DNA from: HRBIN30 sp964534275
Lineage (GTDB): Bacteria; Desulfobacterota; Binatia; HRBIN30
Reading direction: 5' to 3'
Length of the DNA: 64,000 bases
Assembly: GCA_964534275.1 (NCBI GenBank)
Contig: CAZHQG010000006.1
Location: 69,322-133,321, forward strand
Of this stretch, positions 1-7,952 are shown piece by piece; within the stretch, counting starts at the first letter, position 1; each line of letters begins with the position of its first letter. Both the position numbers and the translations under genes were made by a program. A model generated the notes under the pieces. It ran no database searches and was not told the origin of the DNA. It saw nothing but the letters and a program-made list of their open reading frames with translations.

Positions 1-189
1 GAAAAAAAAGCTCGCGGTACGACGATTTTGTTCGTCTCGCACCTGTTGCAAGAGGTCCAGGCGGTGGCAGACCGGGTGGCGTTTTTGGAAGAAGGGAGGA
101 TTGTGTTTTCCGGATCCGTGGTGGAAATCCAGGCGCGCACGCAAACAACGTCGCTCGAGGAGGCCGTGCTATCTTTCTTCGACTGCTGA
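1..189 (+). CDS. ABC transporter ATP-binding protein, C-terminal fragment
   Basis: Reading frame 1 is open from the window edge to a TGA and encodes the last 62 residues of an ABC ATPase. The motif TILFVSHLLQEVQAVADRVAFLEEGRIVFSG is the usual H-loop (SH) and following strand of a drug- or copper-type exporter ATPase. The Walker A, signature and Walker B motifs lie upstream of the window. It abuts an ABC-2 type permease whose reading frame runs into this stop codon, so the two form an exporter pair. Substrate unknown. Confidence 0.8.
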   Translation, partial: EKKARGTTILFVSHLLQEVQAVADRVAFLEEGRIVFSGSVVEIQARTQTTSLEEAVLSFFDC

Positions 190-263
190 CTTACGAACTC
201 CGCAACCTGCTTCGCGCGCGATGGCTGTATGGCTACGCGCTGTTATTTTTTGCAATCGCCTGG

Positions 264-911
264 TTGACCCTGATGTTCGGGGAAGGGCGCGAGCGGACGT
301 TACTTGTGTTGGCGCACCTGAACCTCATCGTGGTGCCCCTCGTGAGCTTGTTAGCTGCGGCGAATTCCACGTACGCGCGGCGAACGTACACAGAGTTTTT
401 GCTGACGCAGCCGGTGTCGCGGGCCGCGGTGTTCCTTTCGTCTGTTACCGCACTGGTCGTGGGGTTGGCGGGCAGCTTCGTCGTGCCCGTTGGCTTGGTG
501 TCCTTGCCGGCCGGCTTACCGACCTGGGACGCGTTCCGCGTGCTGGCGGGTGGGGCGGCGCTTGCGGTGACGTGCGTGCTGGCTGGGGTGCTCGTGGCCA
601 CCCTCGTAGACGATCGTACCCGTGGATTGGGTGCGATCCTCGTGGTGTGGTTCGTGGCCAGTGTCGTTTACGATGCGATGCTCCTTTATGTCATCGTGTT
701 GTTCGAAGAGTACCCTGTCGAGCCAGTGCTCGCAGTAGCGGTGCTCGCGAACCCGGTGGACGCGGTGCGACTGTTGATGTACCAAAACCTCGGCTTGCGA
801 TTCCTGTTGCCGGTCGCTTTACCAGAATGGGCCATCTGGGGTTCGTTTGTGGCGTGGGCTGGGGTTCTGCTGGTTGTGGGATGGCGTGCGTTTGTTCGAA
901 AGGACTATTAG
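264..911 (+). CDS. ABC-2 type transporter permease
   Basis: Hydrophobic protein of about 215 residues with roughly six membrane segments. It contains LTQPVSRAAVFLSS, typical of NosY/ABC-2 permeases, where the new-protein loop often reads LxxPxSRxxxxxGK. It is the membrane partner of the ATPase fragment just upstream. The first ATG is at 264, but protein-like sequence in the same frame extends back to about 183 (LLTYELRNLLRARWLYGYALLFFAIAW), which would supply the expected N-terminal cytoplasmic stretch and first membrane helix. No ATG/GTG/TTG exists there upstream of the TTG at 255, so the true start may be a CTG at 183 or 186 overlapping the ATPase stop. Start is uncertain; family assignment is good. 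Confidence 0.7.
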   Translation: MTLMFGEGRERTLLVLAHLNLIVVPLVSLLAAANSTYARRTYTEFLLTQPVSRAAVFLSSVTALVVGLAGSFVVPVGLVSLPAGLPTWDAFRVLAGGAALAVTCVLAGVLVATLVDDRTRGLGAILVVWFVASVVYDAMLLYVIVLFEEYPVEPVLAVAVLANPVDAVRLLMYQNLGLRFLLPVALPEWAIWGSFVAWAGVLLVVGWRAFVRKDY

Positions 912-913
912 TT

Positions 914-937
914 CGAACCGTTCTCTCCTGCGGTTCG
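914..937. terminator. weak bidirectional hairpin between convergent genes
   Basis: CGAACCG and CGGTTCG form a 7-bp stem around a 10-nt loop. It sits in the 48-bp gap between the convergent permease and VOC genes. There is no U-tract, so a terminator role is only suggested by position. Confidence 0.25.
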
Positions 938-959
938 CTTCGTGCGCCGCACGGACTTC

Positions 960-1418
960 TCACCCCTTTGCACGAGAACGGAGGGTGGCTCCGACTTCTT
1001 GGCCGTAGGAGAGTTCGAGGTTGTGGCCGTCTGGGTCGGTAATGTACGCCCAGTAACCAACCGGAGGGCCGCTGTCCTGAGGACCCAGGACTCGCATACC
1101 CAAAGAGCGGGCGCGGGCGCACAAATCATCGACTTGCGCGCGGCTCGAGCAGGCGACCCCGAGATGACAGTACACTCCGCCGAGCACGTGATCGATTCGT
1201 TCGCTTTCGATCAGCACGAGCACAAAAGCGCGGGTGCCGTCACTCAACCAAACCACATGAGAGCCAGTGTCTTGATCGATGCGTTCGTGGACCACCCGCA
1301 TTGCGGCGAATTCCTCGTAGAAGCGAACGCTGCGCGCGATCTCCTTGACGGGAAGGGCGATGTGGGTCCAGCCCACGTCTGGAGCCTCGGGCGGCTGTCG
1401 GTCTTGGCGTACGGACAT
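960..1418 (-). CDS. VOC (glyoxalase/bleomycin-resistance) family protein
   Basis: 152 residues, the usual length of a single-chain vicinal oxygen chelate protein with two beta-alpha-beta-beta-beta modules. The first module starts at VGWTHIALPVKEIARSVRFYEEF (about residue 15). The second carries the typical ending GYWAYITDPDGHNLELSYGQ, in which the late Glu is a usual metal ligand and His35-like positions match the first. The family includes lactoylglutathione lyases, ring-cleavage dioxygenases and resistance proteins, and the sequence does not decide between them. It stands alone on the minus strand, convergent with the ABC permease. Confidence 0.8.
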   Translation of the reverse strand: MSVRQDRQPPEAPDVGWTHIALPVKEIARSVRFYEEFAAMRVVHERIDQDTGSHVVWLSDGTRAFVLVLIESERIDHVLGGVYCHLGVACSSRAQVDDLCARARSLGMRVLGPQDSGPPVGYWAYITDPDGHNLELSYGQEVGATLRSRAKG

Positions 1419-1980
1419 TTTGCAATCTCCTGGGCAACGCTTAGCAGCCTGTGGAAGACCTGGCTGCCAGACGGACCAAGACTCGAGCAGTCAGCGCGAA
1501 AAAGTTTTCGTTTCGGGTCGGTCTCTCTCGCACGGCAACGGTGCGGGAGAGCGCGGCCGACCGAGAGTCGCTACCGAACGCTGCGTTGTTCCGGCTTGCG
1601 CTGGTTCGTCGATGTTTGCCAGTTCGCCGGCACGTTCGACCGTTCGCATGACGTGCGCTCGATACCAGTTGTAGGGGCGGTTCGCGAACCGCCCCTACAA
1701 CACCCGGCGAGGGCCACGGCGCACCACGTCCGCGGTGCAAAGGTGGTGACGGGCAACCACACGCGTGCGACGATTTTCAGGTAACGGCACCGCCGTGCGC
1801 CCATCATGCCGTGCGTGCAGCCGCGTGCGGTGTACCACCAAACAGGGCGGCACGCCCGGCGTGCTAGGAGCGCTGCTGGCCACTCGCTGGTCGAACGCGG
1901 CGTTCGCGCGAACGCTGTTGCCGCGAAGCCCGGATGGGCGGATCGCCGGCTCCTCGGCGCTTAACGACCGAAGTTTACGG
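1419..1980. other. non-coding region rich in palindromes
   Basis: 560 bp with no credible gene. Short open frames here translate the inverted repeats into low-complexity Arg-rich peptides. At least four separate hairpins can be read: an interrupted stem at about 1517-1563 (GGTCGG...CTCTCTCGCAC / GTGCGGGAGAG...CCGACC), the perfect palindrome at 1668-1701, GCACGCC-C-GGCGTGC at 1850-1864, and GCGTTCGC/GCGAACGC at 1900-1915. This density is unlike the other intergenic gaps in the window and suggests accumulated REP/MITE-like repeats. Confidence 0.6.
1668..1701. repeat. 34-bp perfect palindrome (GTAGGGGCG type)
   Basis: The half-site GTTGTAGGGGCGGTTCG is followed directly by its exact reverse complement. 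Palindromes with a GTAGGGGC...GCCCCTAC core are a recurrent dispersed-repeat style in uncultured bacterial genomes. A shorter relative lies at 44950-44974 in this window. Confidence 0.75.
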
Positions 1981-4008
1981 TCAGTTGCGGTCGATCACGG
2001 TGAAGCTGATCGAGCCCATGTTGTCCGCGGGTGTCGGTTCGGAATTGCCAGGAGCGACGGTGTGTGCAGCCACAGCGATGGCGCAGCCGGGCGCAGCCGC
2101 TCTGGTGAAGCGAAGGAGCACGCGTGCAGTTCGCGTCCGCCCGGCTGCAATCAGCGCGCGGTTTTGATCGCCCCACAGTGAGCGTTCGAAGTCCGGAGCA
2201 CTGGCAACAGTTCCCGGCGGGCAGGTGCCGTCGGTCACCAGCAGCTCTGCTAAGTGGCCGCGTGGCTCCGCTGTCGCGTCTGTGTCTGCATTGCGGACAC
2301 GAAGGCGCAGCCAGCGAAAGTTCTCTTGGCTTCCTTTGGGGATCACGACTCGTTGTGCCGGTGGCAAGACGATGGCTGTGTCGTGCGCCAAGTGCGACGA
2401 AGGCGGCCACACAACCGAGACGGTTGCAGTGCGGGTCCGGCTGCTTTGCTGATCGGACGCTGTCAAACTCAAGAGATACGAACCGGGCTCGAGGTATAAG
2501 TGTCGTGCCGTGAATCCGTTGGCGCTCGGGGTGCCGTCGCCAAAGTCCCACCGGTACGTCAAAGGGTCGCCGTTTGGGTCGACGGAGCCGTACGCAGAGA
2601 CACCGAACCAAGTGCCAACGATGACCTCGCGATTTGGGCCGGGATCTGGCCATGGCCGGTGGTTGGTGGCAGTGAACGGAGTTTCGTGCGCACCGATATC
2701 CGGGGCGAATCCGAAGGAACGCGGGGCGCCGCTCACGTCGCTGGAGAGCGGCAGCAAAGAACCTCGATCCACCGCAGGACTCGTCGGTGACGGTGTGTAG
2801 GTGCTGACATCGGCGAACTCCGGATCTACAGCAAGCGAGCCCGCACCCGTGCCGGTTTGCGCCTGGTAGTTGCCAGAATTGATGTCTTGACCGCGAAAGA
2901 CTCGCGTGCCGCTTTTTTGGCGGAACACGATCGCATCGGCTGTGGAATCGGGCCGAAAGAACAAGTTCCGCTCTTCGAAGAACGTCACGCCGCTTTCGAT
3001 TTCTGCGAGTTTTCCAGGCCCGCTCAAAATGGAATTGCGGATCGACGCAGCGTATGGAGTGGTGCTGAAGCCTTCCATCGGCGAGCGCAGCAACAGCTGT
3101 GTTCCACGATTCTCCGCAAGCGTCGCGTGAAGCAGCTCGAGCGAGACGCTGTCGGCGCTCACGTTGGTTGCCACCACGCCTGTCCGGTTACGGGCGACGA
3201 CCGAGTTGGTCAACCGTCCCCCTTGGTACAACTTCATGCCTGCGCAGCCGTTGTCGGTTGCCCAGGTGCGGTCCAGGAAAACGTCGCGAGCCGCAAGGTC
3301 GAACCCATCCTCGCCGTTGGCGATGGCACGGCAGCGACGGCACCGAAAGCCGGAAACGTCTTGGTCGGCGATAAAGCCGTCGGCCTCTCCGTTGCAGGCT
3401 TCGCCGTCGTCGTTGGCGATCGAGTCGGTGTCTTCGAACTCGACCTCGCGACTCCCTTGGTACACGCGGATTCCGTGGACACTGTTGGCTTCGACAACGC
3501 TCGATTGCACAAGGATCGCGTGCGCGCCCGCGATCCAAATCCCGACGCGGTTCCGATGGATGTGGAGATTCCGCAGCACGATATGGTGGGCTCCAGGACG
3601 CAAGAACACGCTTTCGTGAAACCCACCGCGAATTTCAAAGCCATCGATACGCAGATGTCCGGCCCCGTTGCGAATGTCAAAGGCGCTCAGGCTGAGTTCC
3701 GGGTTGGGTGACTCGAGCACGGCACCAGGTGAGGCAATGATCTCCAGGGGTAGTTCGGCAGTACCCCCAGAGGGAATCACGACCGATTCGCGATACAAGC
3801 CAGGTTGCACGACGATCGTATCGCCCGGGCCCGTGCGATTCACTGCTTGCTGGATGGTCCGCCAGGGGTTTTCCAGAGTGCCGGCCGCAGCGTCGTCGCC
3901 TGAGGGGGCGACGAACACTGTGGCAGCATCGCTCTCGTGCGCAAAGAGCGCCCAGCATAGGGCCCAGAGAGCAAACAAAAACATCCGCAAACGAGAAGGA
4001 GGAGCCAT
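1981..4008 (-). CDS. secreted right-handed parallel beta-helix protein with PKD domain
   Basis: 675 residues beginning with a clear signal peptide (MAPPSRLRMFLFALWALCWALFAHESDA). Residues about 29-130 match the DUF1565/parallel beta-helix start (TVFVAPSGDDAAAGTLENPWRTIQQAVNRTGPGDTIVVQPGLYRE), followed by about ten helix coils to residue ~440 (e.g. IDGFEIRGGFHESVFLRPGAHHIVLRNLHIHRN). A PKD domain at ~465-530 has the hallmark YRWDFGDGT and EPGSYLLSLTASD. The remaining ~130 residues are an unassigned beta-rich tail with two Cys pairs. No catalytic polysaccharide-lyase residues were recognised. Likely an exported surface or carbohydrate-associated protein. No anchor is visible. Confidence 0.75.
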   Translation of the reverse strand: MAPPSRLRMFLFALWALCWALFAHESDAATVFVAPSGDDAAAGTLENPWRTIQQAVNRTGPGDTIVVQPGLYRESVVIPSGGTAELPLEIIASPGAVLESPNPELSLSAFDIRNGAGHLRIDGFEIRGGFHESVFLRPGAHHIVLRNLHIHRNRVGIWIAGAHAILVQSSVVEANSVHGIRVYQGSREVEFEDTDSIANDDGEACNGEADGFIADQDVSGFRCRRCRAIANGEDGFDLAARDVFLDRTWATDNGCAGMKLYQGGRLTNSVVARNRTGVVATNVSADSVSLELLHATLAENRGTQLLLRSPMEGFSTTPYAASIRNSILSGPGKLAEIESGVTFFEERNLFFRPDSTADAIVFRQKSGTRVFRGQDINSGNYQAQTGTGAGSLAVDPEFADVSTYTPSPTSPAVDRGSLLPLSSDVSGAPRSFGFAPDIGAHETPFTATNHRPWPDPGPNREVIVGTWFGVSAYGSVDPNGDPLTYRWDFGDGTPSANGFTARHLYLEPGSYLLSLTASDQQSSRTRTATVSVVWPPSSHLAHDTAIVLPPAQRVVIPKGSQENFRWLRLRVRNADTDATAEPRGHLAELLVTDGTCPPGTVASAPDFERSLWGDQNRALIAAGRTRTARVLLRFTRAAAPGCAIAVAAHTVAPGNSEPTPADNMGSISFTVIDRN

Positions 4009-4158
4009 CGGTTCACCCGAGAGCGAAAGTTATGCCCATCGGGATGGAACCGCTTCCTATGAGGAAGGAACAACTCGCCCCGTGTCGCGGACCGTTAACA
4101 CGGTGCCGATTGTGCTTGGGTCGCTAGGTGCTCGCCGTGACCCAGGACGCAATACGGT

Positions 4159-4647
4159 TTAACGTCCCTCTGGATTGGAAAGCGTTCCTCCGGGAGCTCG
4201 GACCGGCTGGCCTGCGAGGTCGGTGCCGGGTTGCAGACAGAGCAATCGGACGCGTCCCGTCGCGACGATGCGGCCTTGGTCGTCCCGTGCAGTGGCCTCC
4301 CAGAGTTGGCTCCTTCGGCCCCGAGTGATGGGTTTGGCCGTGACACGGATCGTGGTTCCGGCGCGCACGGCACGGACAAAGCTGGTGTGATTCTCGACAC
4401 CCACGACCGCTAGCCCATTCTCCAGGGCATCGAGTCCGGCGCCCGTGGAGCAAGCGGTTTCGATGGTAGCGCAGTGCATGCCGCCATGTACGATGCCGTA
4501 AGGCTGCAAGTGACGTTCGTCGACTTGATATTCGAGGATTACCTCGTCGCGCGAGGCTGAAATCAGACGCACGCCCATGGTTTGATCGAAGCCGCGCATC
4601 ATCGAGGCAGCGACACTCGTGCTGAGGTCTTTGCTCTGATCGTTCAT
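4159..4647 (-). CDS. PaaI-type hotdog-fold acyl-CoA thioesterase
   Basis: 162 residues containing the hotdog helix motif QPYGIVHGGMHCATIETACSTGAG (HGGM at ~54-57), followed by the beta-strand pattern VVGVENHTSFVRAVRAGTTIRVTAKPITRGRRSQLWEATARDDQGRIVATGRVRLLC. PaaI/YbdB-like thioesterases hydrolyse aryl- or acyl-CoA thioesters in the cytoplasm. The substrate cannot be read from the sequence. The ATG start gives a normal family length. The gene is alone and separated by ~150 bp from the beta-helix gene, which reads the same way. Confidence 0.8.
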   Translation of the reverse strand: MNDQSKDLSTSVAASMMRGFDQTMGVRLISASRDEVILEYQVDERHLQPYGIVHGGMHCATIETACSTGAGLDALENGLAVVGVENHTSFVRAVRAGTTIRVTAKPITRGRRSQLWEATARDDQGRIVATGRVRLLCLQPGTDLAGQPVRAPGGTLSNPEGR

Positions 4648-4997
4648 GAATTCTGCGTATATCTGAAAGCGGACTTAGTGCTAGTGGTGCCCATCCGTTG
4701 TCAAAATTGTACGCACCGTACTGGCGTGGTAGCCGAAATGGCTCAGGCTCGCGGCCGATCTGATGCAGAGCTGACGACGCCGAGGGTAGTGCCGAATGGG
4801 CGACAAGGCTCCAACCGAGTGGCGAGGGCGAGCTTTGTGCAAGCTCAGGCGGACTGCCCATGCCATGGTTTCCGCGATCTTCAGAGGTGAGCGCGTGCGG
4901 TCGAACACGTAGGTGCAGGAGGCGCTGCGGACGCTATACGTGCACGGCTAGTTTTCGACGACAGGGATGACACTCGCAGAAAGACGGGAGGGCGTTC
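4648..4997. other. intergenic region without a convincing gene
   Basis: 350 bp between the divergent thioesterase and opgG genes. It should hold both promoters, but no clear -35/-10 pair stands out. A 75-codon minus-strand frame (4681-4908) has no recognisable family and an Arg/His/Ser-rich composition, so I do not call it. Confidence 0.5.
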
Positions 4998-6509
4998 GTG
5001 CGACCGCGAAGTAGCTGGTGGTGGAGGCTGATGGTGGTGGTCGTCGCGATGTGCGTTGGCCGATCCGCCTCGGCGTTTTCGTTTGCAGACGTCGTGGAAA
5101 AGGCCCGGGCTCTTGCCGGCCAGCCGTTTCACGACACGAAAGAAAGAGTGCCACAGTGGATGCTGGACATGACCTACGACCAGTGGCGCGACATTCGCTT
5201 CCGCCCCGAGCAGTCGTTGTGGCGCAAGGAAAACCTTCCCTTCGAAATTCAGTTTTTTCACCTGGGGTTGTACTACCCCCGACCGGTTTCCATCAACGTC
5301 GTGGACCGCGGGCAGGTCGAGCATGTGCGTTTTTCGCCGGCCTTGTTCGACTACGGCAAGAATACCTTTGCGGAACAAATTCCGGATGACATTGGCTTTG
5401 CTGGGTTTCGGGTGCATTACCCAATCAAGACACCGACGTACAAAGACGAAGTGATCGTGTTTCTGGGGGCGAGTTATTTCCGGGCTTTGGGGCGGGATCA
5501 GATTTATGGTTTGTCCGCTCGGGGGTTGGCGATCGACACGGTGGAGCCAGAAGGCGAGGAATTTCCCTACTTCATCGAGTTTTGGTTGGTCCGGCCAGAG
5601 CCGAACGCAACCCACCTCGTGATTTATGCGCTGATGGATAGCAGCAGCGTCAGCGGCGCATATCAGTTTCGGGTCACGCCCGGAGTGGAAACGCGTGTGG
5701 ACGTAGAGGCGCACTTGTTCTTTCGGAAAAATGTAAAAAAGCTCGGCCTGGCCCCCCTGACGAGCATGTTCTTTCACGGCGAGAACACGACCCGCTGCTT
5801 CAACGATTTCCGACCTGAAGTGCACGACTCGGATGGCTTGCTGTTGTTCAGTCGTTCAGGGGAATGGCTCTGGCGGCCCCTGGACAATCCAGAGCATATC
5901 CATGTGAGTGCTTTCCAGCTCGATGACCCTCGGGGTTTCGGTTTGCTGCAGCGCGACCGCGATTTTGAACACTACCAAGACCTCGAGGCCCGATCGGAGC
6001 TACGGCCGAGTGCGTGGCAAGAACTGTACGGCAACTGGGGAGCAGGGGCGGTGGAACTCATCGAGCTTCCGACGGATTCGGACATCCACGATAACATTGT
6101 CGCGTACTGGCGACCGCGGGAATCGCCGCGCCAAGGGGACCGCAAGGAGCTACGCTACACGATTTACTGGTACGGGGACGATCCTACTCGCCCGCCTGGG
6201 GGGCGTGTCGTGGCCACGCGCCAGGAGCGCACCAAAGAGGGAGCTCAGCGGTTTGTTGTAGACTTTGCGGGTGACGAGCTACGCAAGCTCGACGCTGGGA
6301 ACCCACCAGAGGCGGTTTTGACCGTAGCCTCCGGTCCGGAGTCGGGAGAAATTATCGAGCACCACGTGGTGAAAAACCCGGTCAACGGGTCCTGGCGAGT
6401 GGGGCTTCAAGTGCTTCCGCGTTCGAAGCGGCCTGTGGAGCTGCGAGCGTTTTTGCGGCGTGGGAAGGATGTGCTTACGGAAACTTGGTCCTACACGTAC
6501 TTGCCCTGA
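4998..6509 (+). CDS. mdoG: periplasmic glucan biosynthesis protein OpgG/MdoG
   Basis: 503 residues, matching the ~510-residue family. GTG start followed by a signal peptide (RPRSSWWWRLMVVVVAMCVGRSASAF). The family opening is plain: FSFADVVEKARALAGQPFHDT, then YDQWRDIRFRPEQSLWRKENLPFEIQFFHLGLYY. Family sequences GFAGFRVHYPI, FLGASYFRALG, YGLSARGLAIDT and MFFHGEN are also present. OpgG shapes osmoregulated periplasmic beta-glucans made by the inner-membrane synthase OpgH. No opgH is next to it here. The last bases overlap the next gene, suggesting co-transcription with the YihY protein. Confidence 0.93.
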   Translation: MRPRSSWWWRLMVVVVAMCVGRSASAFSFADVVEKARALAGQPFHDTKERVPQWMLDMTYDQWRDIRFRPEQSLWRKENLPFEIQFFHLGLYYPRPVSINVVDRGQVEHVRFSPALFDYGKNTFAEQIPDDIGFAGFRVHYPIKTPTYKDEVIVFLGASYFRALGRDQIYGLSARGLAIDTVEPEGEEFPYFIEFWLVRPEPNATHLVIYALMDSSSVSGAYQFRVTPGVETRVDVEAHLFFRKNVKKLGLAPLTSMFFHGENTTRCFNDFRPEVHDSDGLLLFSRSGEWLWRPLDNPEHIHVSAFQLDDPRGFGLLQRDRDFEHYQDLEARSELRPSAWQELYGNWGAGAVELIELPTDSDIHDNIVAYWRPRESPRQGDRKELRYTIYWYGDDPTRPPGGRVVATRQERTKEGAQRFVVDFAGDELRKLDAGNPPEAVLTVASGPESGEIIEHHVVKNPVNGSWRVGLQVLPRSKRPVELRAFLRRGKDVLTETWSYTYLP

Positions 6510-7798
6510 ACGAGGTTCGTGTGGGCTCCGCGAGCTGGCGGTGGGTAAAACGCGTTTGGGTGCTTCTGCGGCACGTTGGTGTACGCTTTTATGAGGACGA
6601 TTGTTTAACGCGTGCCTCGGCGCTGGCGTACACCTCCCTCCTGTCGTTGGTGCCCTTTCTGGCCGTTGTGTTTGCGGTCCTGAAAGGGCTTGGATTTCCC
6701 CGACGGATCGAGCCTTACATTTTGCAGCGATTTGCCTTGCCCCCAGAGACGATGGCAACGATCATCGACGCCATCGAACGGACCAACGTGGGGGTGCTCG
6801 GAGTTGCCGGTGCGGCTTTGCTCGTGCTTTCGGTGATGAGTGTTCTCGGCAGCATCGAGGCTGCCTTGAACCATGTTTGGCGGGTTCCAGAAGGGCGCCG
6901 CGGGTGGCGGCGCGTGAGCGATTACCTGGGGTTGGTACTGCTCACGCCGTTCCTTCTCCTGGCTGCAATCGCTTTGACCTCGTCCTTGCGCCTCGGACAC
7001 GTTGTGCACTTGGCGGAGCGTGTACCCTTCGCGGGCGAGTTGGTGCGCTGGTCGCTGTCTCTCGTTCCGGTGGTGTTGAACACCGTCGGCTTGGCCGTTC
7101 TCTATGCGTTGCTTCCAAACCGCCGCCCAAATTGGAAAGCGGTTGCCTTCGGAGCCTTCGTGGCGGGGGCGCTTTGGCAGCTCGTGCAATGGGGGTACGT
7201 GAGTTTGCAAATCGGTGTGGCGCGTTATAGCGCTCTGTATGGGGCTCTCGCGCAGCTTCCGATCACCTTGGTTTGGCTGTATGCGAGCTGGGCAGTATTT
7301 TTGTTTGGCGCCGAGGTAGCGGTGGTTGCGGAGTGGGGTGCAGCCGACGTGCACGAACGACGGTGGCGCCGCAGCACGCTGGCGTTGCAGGTATTGTCTT
7401 CCGTGTGGGCTGCGTTCCTGACGCCGCAACACCGTGGCGTGGATCCGCTGATGTGGGCCCGGCAGTACGGAGTGGCGAGTAGCGAAGCTTTGGATCTGTT
7501 TCGCACGATGGCACAATGGGGGTGGCTCCAGTGTAGTGGAGATCGGGAGCAATACACGCTGGCTCGACATCCACGGACATTCGAGTGGAACCGGCTTGCG
7601 CAGCTCGACTGCGAGGTCACCGCGCAGAGGCTCGACGACGCCGTGGTGCAGTGGGGCGAGGAACTGTGCCGCCAAGTGGAGTTCGCATGGACGAAGTTCT
7701 GGGAAAGCGATGTGGCCGGGAGAATCTTCGGGGATGCGGCACGAGGCGACGACAGCCGAAACACTCTGCAGTCGTCAGGAAAATCGCTAAAGAGTTAG
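6485..7798 (+). CDS. YihY/BrkB family inner-membrane protein
   Basis: 437 residues. Residues ~20-290 are the YihY/BrkB domain, with six membrane segments and the signature DDCLTRASALAYTSLLSLVPFLAVVFAVLKG near the N-terminus and LPITLVWLYASWAVFLFGAEV near the end. The C-terminal ~130 residues are soluble with a winged-helix look (AFLTPQHRGVDPLMWARQYGVASSEALDLFRTMAQWGWLQ), as in longer members of the family. The family was once mis-named RNase BN; its function is still unclear and may be transport. The TTG start overlaps opgG by 25 nt. GTG at 6521 is an alternative. Confidence 0.88.
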   Translation: MVLHVLALNEVRVGSASWRWVKRVWVLLRHVGVRFYEDDCLTRASALAYTSLLSLVPFLAVVFAVLKGLGFPRRIEPYILQRFALPPETMATIIDAIERTNVGVLGVAGAALLVLSVMSVLGSIEAALNHVWRVPEGRRGWRRVSDYLGLVLLTPFLLLAAIALTSSLRLGHVVHLAERVPFAGELVRWSLSLVPVVLNTVGLAVLYALLPNRRPNWKAVAFGAFVAGALWQLVQWGYVSLQIGVARYSALYGALAQLPITLVWLYASWAVFLFGAEVAVVAEWGAADVHERRWRRSTLALQVLSSVWAAFLTPQHRGVDPLMWARQYGVASSEALDLFRTMAQWGWLQCSGDREQYTLARHPRTFEWNRLAQLDCEVTAQRLDDAVVQWGEELCRQVEFAWTKFWESDVAGRIFGDAARGDDSRNTLQSSGKSLKS

Positions 7799-7952
7799 GC
7801 CACGTGTCGTGGTTCCCTGCACGTTGGAAGCAGCGACCTTGCTTGCATTTGCATCGTTGGCTCGGCAGAGGGTAAGGAGACTAACGTTGGAGGCGAGCGA
7901 AGAACGGCCTCTCTGATTGCGTCACCCAAGGAGAACGAACGGAGGAGTTGAA

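Noticed and set aside
942..1784. 280-codon plus-strand frame over the VOC gene and palindrome block
   Set aside because: Antisense to the VOC motifs and continues through the palindromes, producing a mirrored low-complexity peptide.
2857..3711. 284-codon plus-strand frame opposite the beta-helix protein
   Set aside because: The minus strand has a signal peptide, beta-helix coils and PKD; the plus frame has none.
4681..4908. 75-codon minus-strand frame between thioesterase and opgG
   Set aside because: No Shine-Dalgarno, no family and no hydrophobic pattern; not enough to call a gene.
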